From: Anaerolineae bacterium | Lineage (GTDB): Bacteria > Chloroflexota > Anaerolineae > 4572-78 > J111 | Assembly (NCBI GenBank): GCA_020433835.1 | Contig: JAGRBY010000056.1 | Location: forward strand, 1 to 20,587 | DNA: 20,587 nt | Direction of reading: 5' to 3' | The notes under the pieces: model-generated | The model's database searches: none | The model's input: the letters and a program-made list of their open reading frames with translations, nothing else | What the model was told of the DNA's origin: nothing | In this document: positions 5,515 to 13,463 of the stretch, piece by piece | Position numbering within the stretch: position 1 is the first letter of the stretch | Layout: every line of letters begins with the position of its first letter | Made by a program: the position numbers and the translations under genes

Positions 5515-7593
5515 TTATTCGACCGGCAGATAATCGAACTCGACCAGAACAAACTGCCCCGGTTCAAGGCTAACGCGGTATTGGGCCAAATCGACGACGT
5601 CGATGATGTAATCGCCCTGGGCCAGACCGCCGAATTCTACGGCGTAGTTGCCAAGTTCCGGTTTCGAGCCGGTCATTTGGGGCTGGCTAGACCAATCGCC
5701 ACTGCTCAAAACGATGGGCTGATCTTTGAGATCGACAACGCGCACGCCGATGGCTCCCGCGCCACTGAAACCGGTTTCAACAATGCGGGCCTGCCACTCT
5801 AAAGCCGGGGTGGGCGTGATAGCAACGGTGGGGGTGATGACGACCGTCGGGGAAGGGAGCGCGGTTGGGAGTTGGGCAGAGAGCTGCACCGGGGCGGCGG
5901 TAGGCGGAGGTGATAGCCGGGGTTGAGCGCCGTGGCCCACAATTGGAGCAGACAACGCCCGCGCAACGGTGTCGAGCGTGGCATCGGGGGCCAGCGTGAT
6001 TTCCGCTTCCCCTTGGCCATCGACAAACAGGCGGCGCGAAGCCCCCGTTGTTTCAGCCACAACCCGGTAAACACCGGCTCGCAGGTGGGTAAAACTACAG
6101 GCGACTTCGTTGAGGTCGGCCAGCGGGGCCAACTCGCAGTAGTGGGTTGCGTCTTGAACGGAATGAAGCGCGATGACCAGCCCGGCTAATTCTTCATCGC
6201 TGCGAACCCTGATGACGGAGCCGGCTTGAGGGTTGACCGCGAAGCCGTTGGTGTTTTTGCCGATGCGGGCCGTCCAGCCGACAACCTCAGGCGGAAGCTC
6301 CTCGATAAAAAATCGAACCTGCATTTTTTCGTGCTCGTAGAGTTGGACCGGTAAACTGAGCGCAAAGCCTTCCGGCTCGATGATATAGCGGCCGGGGAGG
6401 ACATCTTCGAAAGCACACCCATCCGCACCGAAACCGCTCTGCCCGGTTACACAGCGATGGGTGGGCAGGTCGGCAGCGAGCGCGGTTTGGAGCGTGACCG
6501 GCGTATCTTTAACATCATCGACCGTTACGATTATCGAGCTGGGGTCCAGACCAGCTTCGGCGCGTTCGTCGACAACGCCCAACCAGCGCGAAATGGGTAC
6601 CGGGCTGGGTTCCGGGGCGATCTGGGTAGGTACGGGAGAAGGCGTTGGAGTAGCCGGTACGGAGGTGGGTGCCGGATTGGCTATCGCACCAATGGGGGTG
6701 AGAGTCGGCTCGACTGTAGCGGTGGGAGTCGGTGTGGCCGGTTCCGCTTGCGGTCGAAATTCGACATAGGTGACGACATCGGGCTTAAGCTCCACTTCGA
6801 GCGAGATATTAAGTCCCAATGGCTCGACAATATACTTACCGGGCGTGAGTCCGGCAAATTCAACGGTGTTGGGGCCAAGTTCGTCTGCTTTTTGGCCGGT
6901 GTTGGCGGTGTTGATAACCTGGCTTAGCGTTGATAGCTGAACCGGATGGGCTTCGCGCTCGAGTACTTTTACCAGCAAGCGGGCCGAGGGGCCACCGGCA
7001 CCGATGACTTCGCTGGTGATCTCACCTTCCCAGATAAGGCTGCCTAACGGTGTGGGTGTGGGCGGGGTAACAGCGGCCTGAGTGGCCTCAGCTTCGGTCA
7101 CTTCGACAAACTCAATAATCATCAAATTGTAGTTATCGGTTGCCACGTTGAGGCTAACGCCGAGCGACGGTACGCTAACGGTCCAAGTTCCTTCGGTAAC
7201 GGGCGCGAATTCGGCAGCAAAGGGGCCGATTTCCGGTTTGCTACCTGAATTGGCAGCGATGAGTTGATCGTCGCTGCGCAGTTCGATGGAGGTGCCGTCT
7301 ACGCCCTGCACGCTCACCCGGAAAATGGCTCCACCACCGTTGGTGAAGCCTGGGATGGTTTCAACCAGTCGACCTATCCAGACCGTACCGGCCTGTGTAG
7401 CTGCGGTGGTGGCGGTGGGTGGCTGGGAAGTGGGTGTGGAAGTACGGGTTGGCAGGGTATCGCTGGTGGATTGGGCAGCAAAGACAGAAACGGGGGCTTG
7501 GGGAAAAAATGAACCGGCGCTCACTATTATTGTTAACGCGGCGAGCCATAGCAGCGCTCGCCACACGCTTTTTCTACCAAAACATCTCTTCAA
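5515..7593 (-). CDS. Secreted protein with five beta-rich repeats and Thr/Pro linkers
   Basis: Predicted 692-residue exported protein of unknown function. Residues 1-40 form a signal peptide: a basic start (KRCFGRK), hydrophobic core ALLWLAALTIIVSAG, probable cleavage after VFAA. Five repeats of about 95 residues follow, at about 71-165, 186-281, 336-431, 438-536 and 598-690. Each begins with a W-x-(G/A) strand, ends in a hydrophobic strand, and has an internal hallmark of the type VEFAGLTPGKYIVEP; repeats 1 and 5 also share GSKPE(I/L)G. The pattern suggests small Ig-like or CnaB-like beta-sandwiches on linkers such as TPTPTATVEPTLTP. Repeats 3 and 4 each hold a cysteine pair (C381/C393, C486/C499) before that hallmark, likely disulfides. 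There is no sortase motif or C-terminal membrane anchor. The start is TTG: GAGGG (7600-7604) lies 6 nt upstream and no in-frame ATG precedes the signal peptide. An adhesive or surface-layer role is possible but unproven. Confidence 0.82.
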   Translation of the reverse strand: MKRCFGRKSVWRALLWLAALTIIVSAGSFFPQAPVSVFAAQSTSDTLPTRTSTPTSQPPTATTAATQAGTVWIGRLVETIPGFTNGGGAIFRVSVQGVDGTSIELRSDDQLIAANSGSKPEIGPFAAEFAPVTEGTWTVSVPSLGVSLNVATDNYNLMIIEFVEVTEAEATQAAVTPPTPTPLGSLIWEGEITSEVIGAGGPSARLLVKVLEREAHPVQLSTLSQVINTANTGQKADELGPNTVEFAGLTPGKYIVEPLGLNISLEVELKPDVVTYVEFRPQAEPATPTPTATVEPTLTPIGAIANPAPTSVPATPTPSPVPTQIAPEPSPVPISRWLGVVDERAEAGLDPSSIIVTVDDVKDTPVTLQTALAADLPTHRCVTGQSGFGADGCAFEDVLPGRYIIEPEGFALSLPVQLYEHEKMQVRFFIEELPPEVVGWTARIGKNTNGFAVNPQAGSVIRVRSDEELAGLVIALHSVQDATHYCELAPLADLNEVACSFTHLRAGVYRVVAETTGASRRLFVDGQGEAEITLAPDATLDTVARALSAPIVGHGAQPRLSPPPTAAPVQLSAQLPTALPSPTVVITPTVAITPTPALEWQARIVETGFSGAGAIGVRVVDLKDQPIVLSSGDWSSQPQMTGSKPELGNYAVEFGGLAQGDYIIDVVDLAQYRVSLEPGQFVLVEFDYLPVE

Positions 7594-7706
7594 AATGTTC
7601 CCTCATCTCCAACAAAGATGTACGCAGGTCAAAAACAACAGCCGCGAAGTGGCCATCTGGCGTTTTTGCGCAAAACCTGTCTGTTTTTTAGTGTTAAGCC
7701 ATGTAT

Positions 7707-7736
7707 ATTGTACGCAGTGGGCGGCGTATCCTTCAA
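7707..7736 (-). promoter_or_regulatory. Probable promoter of the secreted-repeat gene
   Basis: On the minus strand TTGAAG (complement of 7731-7736) is followed after 18 bp by TACAAT (complement of 7707-7712). Transcription would start near 7700, leaving a leader of about 107 nt before the TTG start. The -35 box is only a 4/6 match. Confidence 0.5.
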
Positions 7737-7757
7737 TTGAATAGTTTTGTTAAACGC

Positions 7758-7786
7758 TTGCAACAGCGCTTATTTCAGGATACAAT
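7758..7786 (+). promoter_or_regulatory. Probable promoter of ppgK
   Basis: TTGCAA (7758-7763), a 17-bp spacer and TACAAT (7781-7786) lie 28 nt before the ppgK ATG. The -35 box is a 4/6 match and the -10 box 5/6. It is divergent from the promoter at 7707-7736, the two -35 boxes being about 20 bp apart. Confidence 0.6.
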
Positions 7787-7814
7787 CAAGACAAATTATG
7801 TTTGGAGGAGATAG

Positions 7815-8558
7815 ATGCAATTATTGGGAATCGACATTGGAGGGAGTGGAATTAAAGGCGCCTTGGTTGATATTGAAAAAGGCGATTTGGCCACGGAGCG
7901 CCATAGAATTCCAACTCCTCAGCCGGCCACGCCGGAGGCAGTTAGCGATACCGTAGCCGAAATAGCCAAACATTTTGAATGGAATAACCAGCCGATTGGC
8001 TGTACATTTCCGGCTATTATTAAAAACGGGGTCGCTTACAGCGCGGCTAATGTTGATAATTCCTGGATTGGTGTGAATGGACAGCAGCTTATCGCCGAGA
8101 AAACCGGCTGCCCGACGCTTTTGCTTAATGATGCCGATGCGGCGGGCATTGCCGAAATGGAATTTGGCGCGGGTCGAGGCCAACGCGGCACGGTTATTAT
8201 GTTGACGTTTGGTACGGGCATCGGCAGTGCCATTTTTGTTAAAGGTGTACTGGTACCCAATACGGAATTTGGCCATATGGAAATTCGCGGCAAAGATGCC
8301 GAGCATCGGGCTGCGGACAAAATTCGCAAAGATAAAGATTTGACATGGGAAGATTGGGCTAATCGGGTTAATGAATTTCTAGAACGTATGGAACTTCTTT
8401 TCTCGCCCGATCTTTTCATTTTTGTCGGCGGCGTTAGTAAAAAACATGATAAGTTTTTTGAATATTTAAAAATCGATACCAAAGTTGTGCCGGCTGAATT
8501 ACGTAATCATGCCGGTATCATCGGTGCGGCTATGGCGGCTAAATCGCTTATGGCCTAA
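7815..8558 (+). CDS. ppgK: Polyphosphate glucokinase
   Basis: Predicted 247-residue cytoplasmic kinase of the ROK/hexokinase fold that phosphorylates glucose to glucose-6-phosphate using polyphosphate (and often ATP). Visible family features are the N-terminal phosphate loop DIGGSGIKG (7-15), [19 protein letters not shown], the sugar-binding and catalytic segment [11 protein letters not shown] (from N105; one of the aspartates is the expected base), the second phosphate loop [11 protein letters not shown], and [16 protein letters not shown]. The last replaces the zinc-binding cysteine cluster of typical ROK sugar kinases, which is absent here as in other polyphosphate glucokinases. The length fits the family. 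The ribosome-binding site GGAGGAG (7804-7810) lies 4 nt upstream of the ATG. The gene appears to be a single unit; the next gene is 312 nt away. Together with gpmI it points to glucose catabolism. Confidence 0.92.
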   Translation: MQLLGIDIGGSGIKGALVDIEKGDLATERHRIPTPQPATPEAVSDTVAEIAKHFEWNNQPIGCTFPAIIKNGVAYSAANVDNSWIGVNGQQLIAEKTGCPTLLLNDADAAGIAEMEFGAGRGQRGTVIMLTFGTGIGSAIFVKGVLVPNTEFGHMEIRGKDAEHRAADKIRKDKDLTWEDWANRVNEFLERMELLFSPDLFIFVGGVSKKHDKFFEYLKIDTKVVPAELRNHAGIIGAAMAAKSLMA

Positions 8559-8870
<312 letters not shown>

Positions 8871-10388
8871 GTGACTTCGTTTCAGGTTACCCCAAAAATA
8901 ATGATACTCGACGACGAGCCGGCTATACGTAATGTGTTACGATTACGACTAGAGCGAGAGGGCTTTCACGTTATTCAGGCCGGCAACTTTAAGGAATTTA
9001 AAGATGTGATGGTCGACTGTGACGCGGTTTTGTGCGATATTATTTTGCCCGGCGACAGCGGCCTTTTGGCGTTAGAATGGACGCGAAAATATTACCCCTT
9101 TACGCCGGTTATTATTTTAACCGGCAAACCTTCTTATGAAACGGCAGCAGAAGCTATTCGGCTCAATGCTTATGATTATCTCGCTAAGCCGGTTGAAAAG
9201 GATGAACTGCTGCTCTCCATTGAAAGGGCTATTCAGCATCGGCGGCTTAATCTTGAAAAAAGACGTTTGGAAGAAGAAAACGAGACCTATCGCTTGCAGC
9301 TAGAACAGCGCGTTGTGGAACAGAGTGAAGCTCTGGAAGAGTCGCAGGAATTTTTGGCGACGATCAGCGATACCATAGCCGACGTTGTATTGAGCATTAG
9401 CCTACCGGATTATCGAATAGAATATGCCAACCGAGCCGTAACCGAAGTTTTTGGCTACCCGCCGGAAGAGCTGCTTGGGCAGAGCATTGCCACTCTTTTT
9501 GTTGATGAATCGCGCTTTGAGGCTTTTCAACAGCAAAAGAACGTGGCCTTGGCGACCGGTCAGGCGCAGATTCGCCTTGAAGAAGCCATGCTGAAGAAAG
9601 GCGGTCAACCGCTGTGGAGTGAAATGGTCGGTGTTTTTCTCAAGAGCGACGATAACTTAACTCAAATCATTTGTGTTATTCGCGATATATCGCAACGCAG
9701 TCTTTTGTTAGGTGTCGTTGCCCACGAGTTGCGCAGCCCGCTGAGTTTGGTGTCCGGTTTTTCGCAAGCAGTGCTGCGCGATATTAACGATATCGATCGT
9801 GACAGCATTGCCAAATACCTTAAGGTTATTGATGATAGCGCCGCCCGTATGCTGCGCATTGTTGATGGGCTGCTCGATATTACCAGCGTGCAGCTTGGTC
9901 AAGTTGATCTTCAGTTGGAAACGGTCGATATAAACTGGCTGATTCGAAAATTCAGCGGCGATTATGCCTATGTGGCCGGTAAAAAGCGTATCACCTTGGT
10001 TGAAAAGCTACCGGAAGATGCGTTGATGTGCCAATGCGACCCGGCTAAGATAGGCCAGGTCATATCCAATTTTATTGATAACGCTATCAAATTTTCTGAA
10101 GTCGATGCAAAAATAGAGCTTATCGGCAAGCTCAAAAATGGTGAAATTTGGGTTGGCGTTAAAGATGAGGGGCCGGGCGTAAAATCTGAAGAAACGCAGC
10201 ATTTATTTAAGAGCTTTGGTCATACAAAAATTAGCAACCGCCCCACCGGTGGCGAGAAATCGAGCGGGTTGGGATTGGCGATCTGCAAACGGATCGTTGA
10301 TGCGCATCGGGGCAAAATCGGCATCGAGTCGAAAATTGGTCAAGGATCGACGTTTTGGTTTTCTTTACCGACCGATCCTAAAGTATAA
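8871..10388 (+). CDS. REC-PAS sensor histidine kinase
   Basis: Predicted 505-residue soluble signalling protein. Residues 9-120 are a receiver domain with all key residues: acidic pair D14/D15, phospho-acceptor D56 in LCDIILPG, T84 in ILTGKP and K106 in YLAKP. A charged coiled coil (about 120-160) leads to a PAS domain (about 165-275). The kinase core follows: HisKA with H285 in VVAHELRSPLS, then HATPase with the N box NFIDNAIKFS (from N400), G1 DEGPGV (from D432) and G2 SSGLGLAICKRIV (from about 464). There are no membrane segments, so it senses a cytoplasmic signal and may be switched by phosphorylation of its own receiver, as in other REC-first kinases. The start is GTG, with AAGGAA (8859-8864) 6 nt upstream. 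No partner regulator with a DNA-binding domain lies nearby; a second kinase follows after a repeat element. Confidence 0.9.
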   Translation: MTSFQVTPKIMILDDEPAIRNVLRLRLEREGFHVIQAGNFKEFKDVMVDCDAVLCDIILPGDSGLLALEWTRKYYPFTPVIILTGKPSYETAAEAIRLNAYDYLAKPVEKDELLLSIERAIQHRRLNLEKRRLEEENETYRLQLEQRVVEQSEALEESQEFLATISDTIADVVLSISLPDYRIEYANRAVTEVFGYPPEELLGQSIATLFVDESRFEAFQQQKNVALATGQAQIRLEEAMLKKGGQPLWSEMVGVFLKSDDNLTQIICVIRDISQRSLLLGVVAHELRSPLSLVSGFSQAVLRDINDIDRDSIAKYLKVIDDSAARMLRIVDGLLDITSVQLGQVDLQLETVDINWLIRKFSGDYAYVAGKKRITLVEKLPEDALMCQCDPAKIGQVISNFIDNAIKFSEVDAKIELIGKLKNGEIWVGVKDEGPGVKSEETQHLFKSFGHTKISNRPTGGEKSSGLGLAICKRIVDAHRGKIGIESKIGQGSTFWFSLPTDPKV

Positions 10389-10410
10389 GAATGAACTACA
10401 CATAACAACT

Positions 10411-10549
10411 TAAGACTTACGCAGGGCACAACACTTCAGCGCCGTATACCCTTCCATGAAGATGTGCAGAGCGTCACACCACGAATTTTTTTGTTCCGCA
10501 TACAATTCGTGGTATTTGTGGCTAAAAAGCGAAAACTGCGTAAATCTTA
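10411..10549. repeat. Nested inverted-repeat element (TTACGCAG outer, ACCACGAATT inner)
   Basis: TAAGACTTACGCAG (10411-10424) and CTGCGTAAATCTTA (10536-10549) form outer arms complementary at 13 of 14 positions. Inside, ACCACGAATT (10478-10487) is exactly reversed as AATTCGTGGT (10504-10513). The outer arms match those of the element at 4622-4751, while the inner palindrome is a different one. The unit is 139 bp with no ORF. It fills most of the gap between the two kinases and ends 17 nt before the second kinase's ATG. It is MITE-like; mobility is inferred from the arms only. Confidence 0.75.
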
Positions 10550-10566
10550 CAAACCTGTAAACAACC

Positions 10567-13359
10567 ATGTCCGAACAACTTTCTGTACGATCTGATGATA
10601 ATCATTTAACCTTCCAGCCGCCTACTATAGACTTAGATGAACGTCTCAGCGAACTCATTGCGTTAAATGTGTTAATGACGGCGGTGCATCGAACTTTGAA
10701 TTTGGATGACGTACTCGCCACCGCCTTGCAACAAATCGAGACGATTTTGGGCCTGGCTTACAGTGAAATTTGGCTGGTCGATGCCTTATTACCCCAAATT
10801 AATTTGGCAGCCCGGCACGGTTTGCCCGAAAGCACTGTCGATGAGCCGCCCACGTTTGAATTTGGTTTTGGGTTGCCCGGCGTTGTAGCCCAGCAAGGCC
10901 GGCCCATCTTCATTCCCGATTTGGCGACAAACCCCTATGTGCAAACCTATCGAGACGGCGAAATAGCCCAATTTCCTTGCGGCTTGGGCATCCCCATGTT
11001 AGATAGCGAGAATTTGGTCGGCGTTATGATTTTTCTGGGCCGCACCCCCAACAGTTTTGCGCCGGTCGTAAGAAACCAGTTGATGACGTTAAGCCAGCCC
11101 ATCGCCACCGCCGTAAAAAATGCCCGCCAACACGCAAAAACCAAACAGCGTGCCAATGAGCAATCAGCTCTGCTGGCGGCTCGAACGGCTATTGCCTCAA
11201 GTTTAGATTTGGCAACGGTTTTGGATCAGCTGGCGGCACAAATGGCTAAGGCTGCGAATGTAACGAGCGTTCGTATCTTTGATTGGCAGCCCGAGATAGG
11301 CAGTTCGACCATTTTGGCCGAATATTTTGCGCCTGACGCGTCTGCGCTTGAACAGCAGTCGGAAACGGGCAAGGTTTATCACTTACTGAGCGATTTTCGA
11401 CAGATCGGTCAGTGGATTCAAAAAGGCCAGGTGATGATCTTTCATGCCGATGAAATGGGGCTGCCGCCATCGGAACGCGTCTTTTTAACCCGGCACGGCG
11501 GGTTATCGACCCTGCTGATGCCGTTTACGGTTAAGGGAGCGGTGATCGGCTGGGTTCACCTTTCAGAAAGCCGGCGGCGGCGTGACTTCACTTTGAATGA
11601 GCTGGCTTTGTGCCAGGCTATCGCCCAACAGGGCGCTACTGCCCTGGAAAACGCGCGCCTTTTCCACCAGCTTGAGCAAGAAATTACCGAGCGCAAATGG
11701 GCCGAGGAGAAACTGGCTCGTAAGGCACGCGAGTCGCAGCTGCTGGACAAAATTCGCATCGCCGTAGCCCGCGAGTTGGAGCGAACGACGTTGATCGAGT
11801 CGGTGGTAGAGGCAGTAGCCAATACGCTGGGCTACACAATTGTGGGGCTGTACCTGCTTAAAGGTAAAAGTCTCGTGCTGCAACATAAAGTGGGGCCAGA
11901 GCAGGTCGCCGAGAACCTTCCGCTGGAACAGAGTTCGTGCGGCTATGCTGTAGAAACAGGCAAACCCATCCTCATAAAAAATGTAACCCAGGGCGACAGT
12001 ATACTATCGAGCCAATTGAGCGGTATCAGTTCGGAAATATGCATACCGCTGCTTGAGCAAGATAAGGTGGTTGGGACATTAAACGTTGCCAGTAAAAACA
12101 AATTGGAAAGGGCCGATTTGCGGCTGCTGACGATTTTGTGCGAGTATGTGAGTATCGCCCTGGAACGCGCCCACCTTTATATGGAAGCCCGCGAGGGCGA
12201 GGAGAAGTATCGTACCCTGATTGAACAGTCGAACGATGCTATTTACCTCATCCACGGCAACAAATTTGAAATTGTAAACCGCAAATTTGAGGAACTGTTT
12301 GGCGTTACCCAGGAAGAAGTCAACAACCCGGAATTTTCGTTCACCAATATTTTGGCGAACAAAAATCAACGCTTGGTGGTGGACTATCAAGAGTTAGAGG
12401 TATCTAAATCTAACAATGATACGGTACGCGTTTCGCCGGTATATGAGTTTACGGCCCGTAACAAAGACGGCGAGGAAATTGAGGTCGAGTTGACGGTTTC
12501 CTACCCCACGTATAAGGGGAGTATGGCCACACAGGGAGTTTTGCGGGATATCACCGATCGGAAACGGGCCGAGGCCGAAAAGATCGCGATGCAGGCCCAA
12601 ATGTTTCAAAGTGCCAAGCTGGCCTCTGTCGGTGAACTGGCCGCCGGCATAGCCCACGAGATTAACAATCCTATTTTTGCCATCCGCCAATTTGCGGAAT
12701 TGATGCTGGAAGACACGCCAACCAACCTGCCTACCCATCCCATGCTCCAAACCATTATTGGCGAGTCTGATCGGGTGGCGAACATTGTGCGTAACTTGCT
12801 CGAATTCTCGCGGCCCAGCGAGTCGAGCTTTGGTTTGGTGTATTTGAAGGATATTTGGCGACCGCTCTGCAAACTGGTTGAGCAGTCGCTGCAGGAAAAC
12901 AACGTTCAGCTCGATGTCCATATGCCGGATGATCTGCCGCCCATCAGGGCCAGGGGGCAGCAGCTTCAGCAGGTTTTGCTCAATTTAATTAACAATGCCA
13001 TCGATGCGTTAAATGAAAAATTTCAGGACGGTCAGAGTCATCCTGACAAGCGCATCACCGTGAAGGCCCAGCTTATTGCCGTGGCGGCCTATCCCAGCCA
13101 TTTGGAAGAAGACAGCATTATTCAATTTATCCGACTTTCGATTCGCGATGAGGGGATTGGCATCCCGGATAAGGATCGAGAGTATCTATTCACCCCATTT
13201 TTTACCACAAAGCGCCCCCATCGCGGCACAGGCTTGGGGTTAAGCATTAGCCACAAGATTATCGATGAGCATCAGGGCAGCATTGATGTCAACAGCGAAC
13301 CCGGTGTTTTTACGGAATTTGTGGTGACATTACCGGCTGAGGAACAACAAAAGGGGTAG
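10567..13359 (+). CDS. Triple-GAF, PAS sensor histidine kinase (NtrB-like core)
   Basis: Predicted 930-residue soluble sensor kinase. Domains in order are GAF1 (about 28-190), GAF2 (about 205-375), a helical linker, GAF3 (about 400-555), PAS (about 560-680, opening EEKYRTLIEQSNDAIYLI), HisKA with H697 in GELAAGIAHEINNP, and HATPase with the N box NLINNAIDAL (from N806), G1 DEGIGIP, F box FTPFFTTK and G2 GTGLGLSI. The HEINNP phosphorylation box is of the NtrB type. With no membrane helices it should read small molecules, redox state or light through the GAF domains; the ligands cannot be told. There is no usable ribosome-binding site before the ATG: the preceding bases are ACAAACCTGTAAACAACC, directly after the repeat element at 10411-10549. 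Translation initiation may therefore be weak or leaderless. The length and domains are intact. Output partner unknown. Confidence 0.9.
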   Translation: MSEQLSVRSDDNHLTFQPPTIDLDERLSELIALNVLMTAVHRTLNLDDVLATALQQIETILGLAYSEIWLVDALLPQINLAARHGLPESTVDEPPTFEFGFGLPGVVAQQGRPIFIPDLATNPYVQTYRDGEIAQFPCGLGIPMLDSENLVGVMIFLGRTPNSFAPVVRNQLMTLSQPIATAVKNARQHAKTKQRANEQSALLAARTAIASSLDLATVLDQLAAQMAKAANVTSVRIFDWQPEIGSSTILAEYFAPDASALEQQSETGKVYHLLSDFRQIGQWIQKGQVMIFHADEMGLPPSERVFLTRHGGLSTLLMPFTVKGAVIGWVHLSESRRRRDFTLNELALCQAIAQQGATALENARLFHQLEQEITERKWAEEKLARKARESQLLDKIRIAVARELERTTLIESVVEAVANTLGYTIVGLYLLKGKSLVLQHKVGPEQVAENLPLEQSSCGYAVETGKPILIKNVTQGDSILSSQLSGISSEICIPLLEQDKVVGTLNVASKNKLERADLRLLTILCEYVSIALERAHLYMEAREGEEKYRTLIEQSNDAIYLIHGNKFEIVNRKFEELFGVTQEEVNNPEFSFTNILANKNQRLVVDYQELEVSKSNNDTVRVSPVYEFTARNKDGEEIEVELTVSYPTYKGSMATQGVLRDITDRKRAEAEKIAMQAQMFQSAKLASVGELAAGIAHEINNPIFAIRQFAELMLEDTPTNLPTHPMLQTIIGESDRVANIVRNLLEFSRPSESSFGLVYLKDIWRPLCKLVEQSLQENNVQLDVHMPDDLPPIRARGQQLQQVLLNLINNAIDALNEKFQDGQSHPDKRITVKAQLIAVAAYPSHLEEDSIIQFIRLSIRDEGIGIPDKDREYLFTPFFTTKRPHRGTGLGLSISHKIIDEHQGSIDVNSEPGVFTEFVVTLPAEEQQKG

Positions 13360-13381
13360 GTCATCGGTCGCGGCAGATAAC

Positions 13382-13434
13382 CGGGTTGCAGAGTACTGTG
13401 GGACAAATAGTGTCCGCTGCAACTCTGCAACCCG
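13382..13434. repeat. Perfect 13-bp inverted repeat between converging genes
   Basis: CGGGTTGCAGAGT (13382-13394) is exactly reversed by ACTCTGCAACCCG (13422-13434). Inside, GGACA (13401-13405) and TGTCC (13411-13415) form a smaller hairpin. A partial third copy, TCTCTGCAACC, follows at 13438-13448. It lies between the converging stops of the kinase (13359) and gpmI (13464). It may help end transcription from both sides, but neither side has a T-run, so it is not a standard intrinsic terminator. A dispersed palindromic repeat is the alternative. Confidence 0.65.
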
Positions 13435-13463
13435 ATGTCTCTGCAACCGCGTACGCCGGTGGC

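Noticed and set aside
6457..6927. 156-codon Gly/Arg-rich plus-strand frame inside the secreted-repeat gene
   Set aside because: It mirrors the Thr/Pro-rich linkers and repeats of the minus-strand gene; composition is typical of an antisense shadow.
12394..12921. 175-codon minus-strand frame within the triple-GAF kinase
   Set aside because: It lies wholly opposite an intact PAS-HisKA region with conserved motifs and has no start signals of its own.
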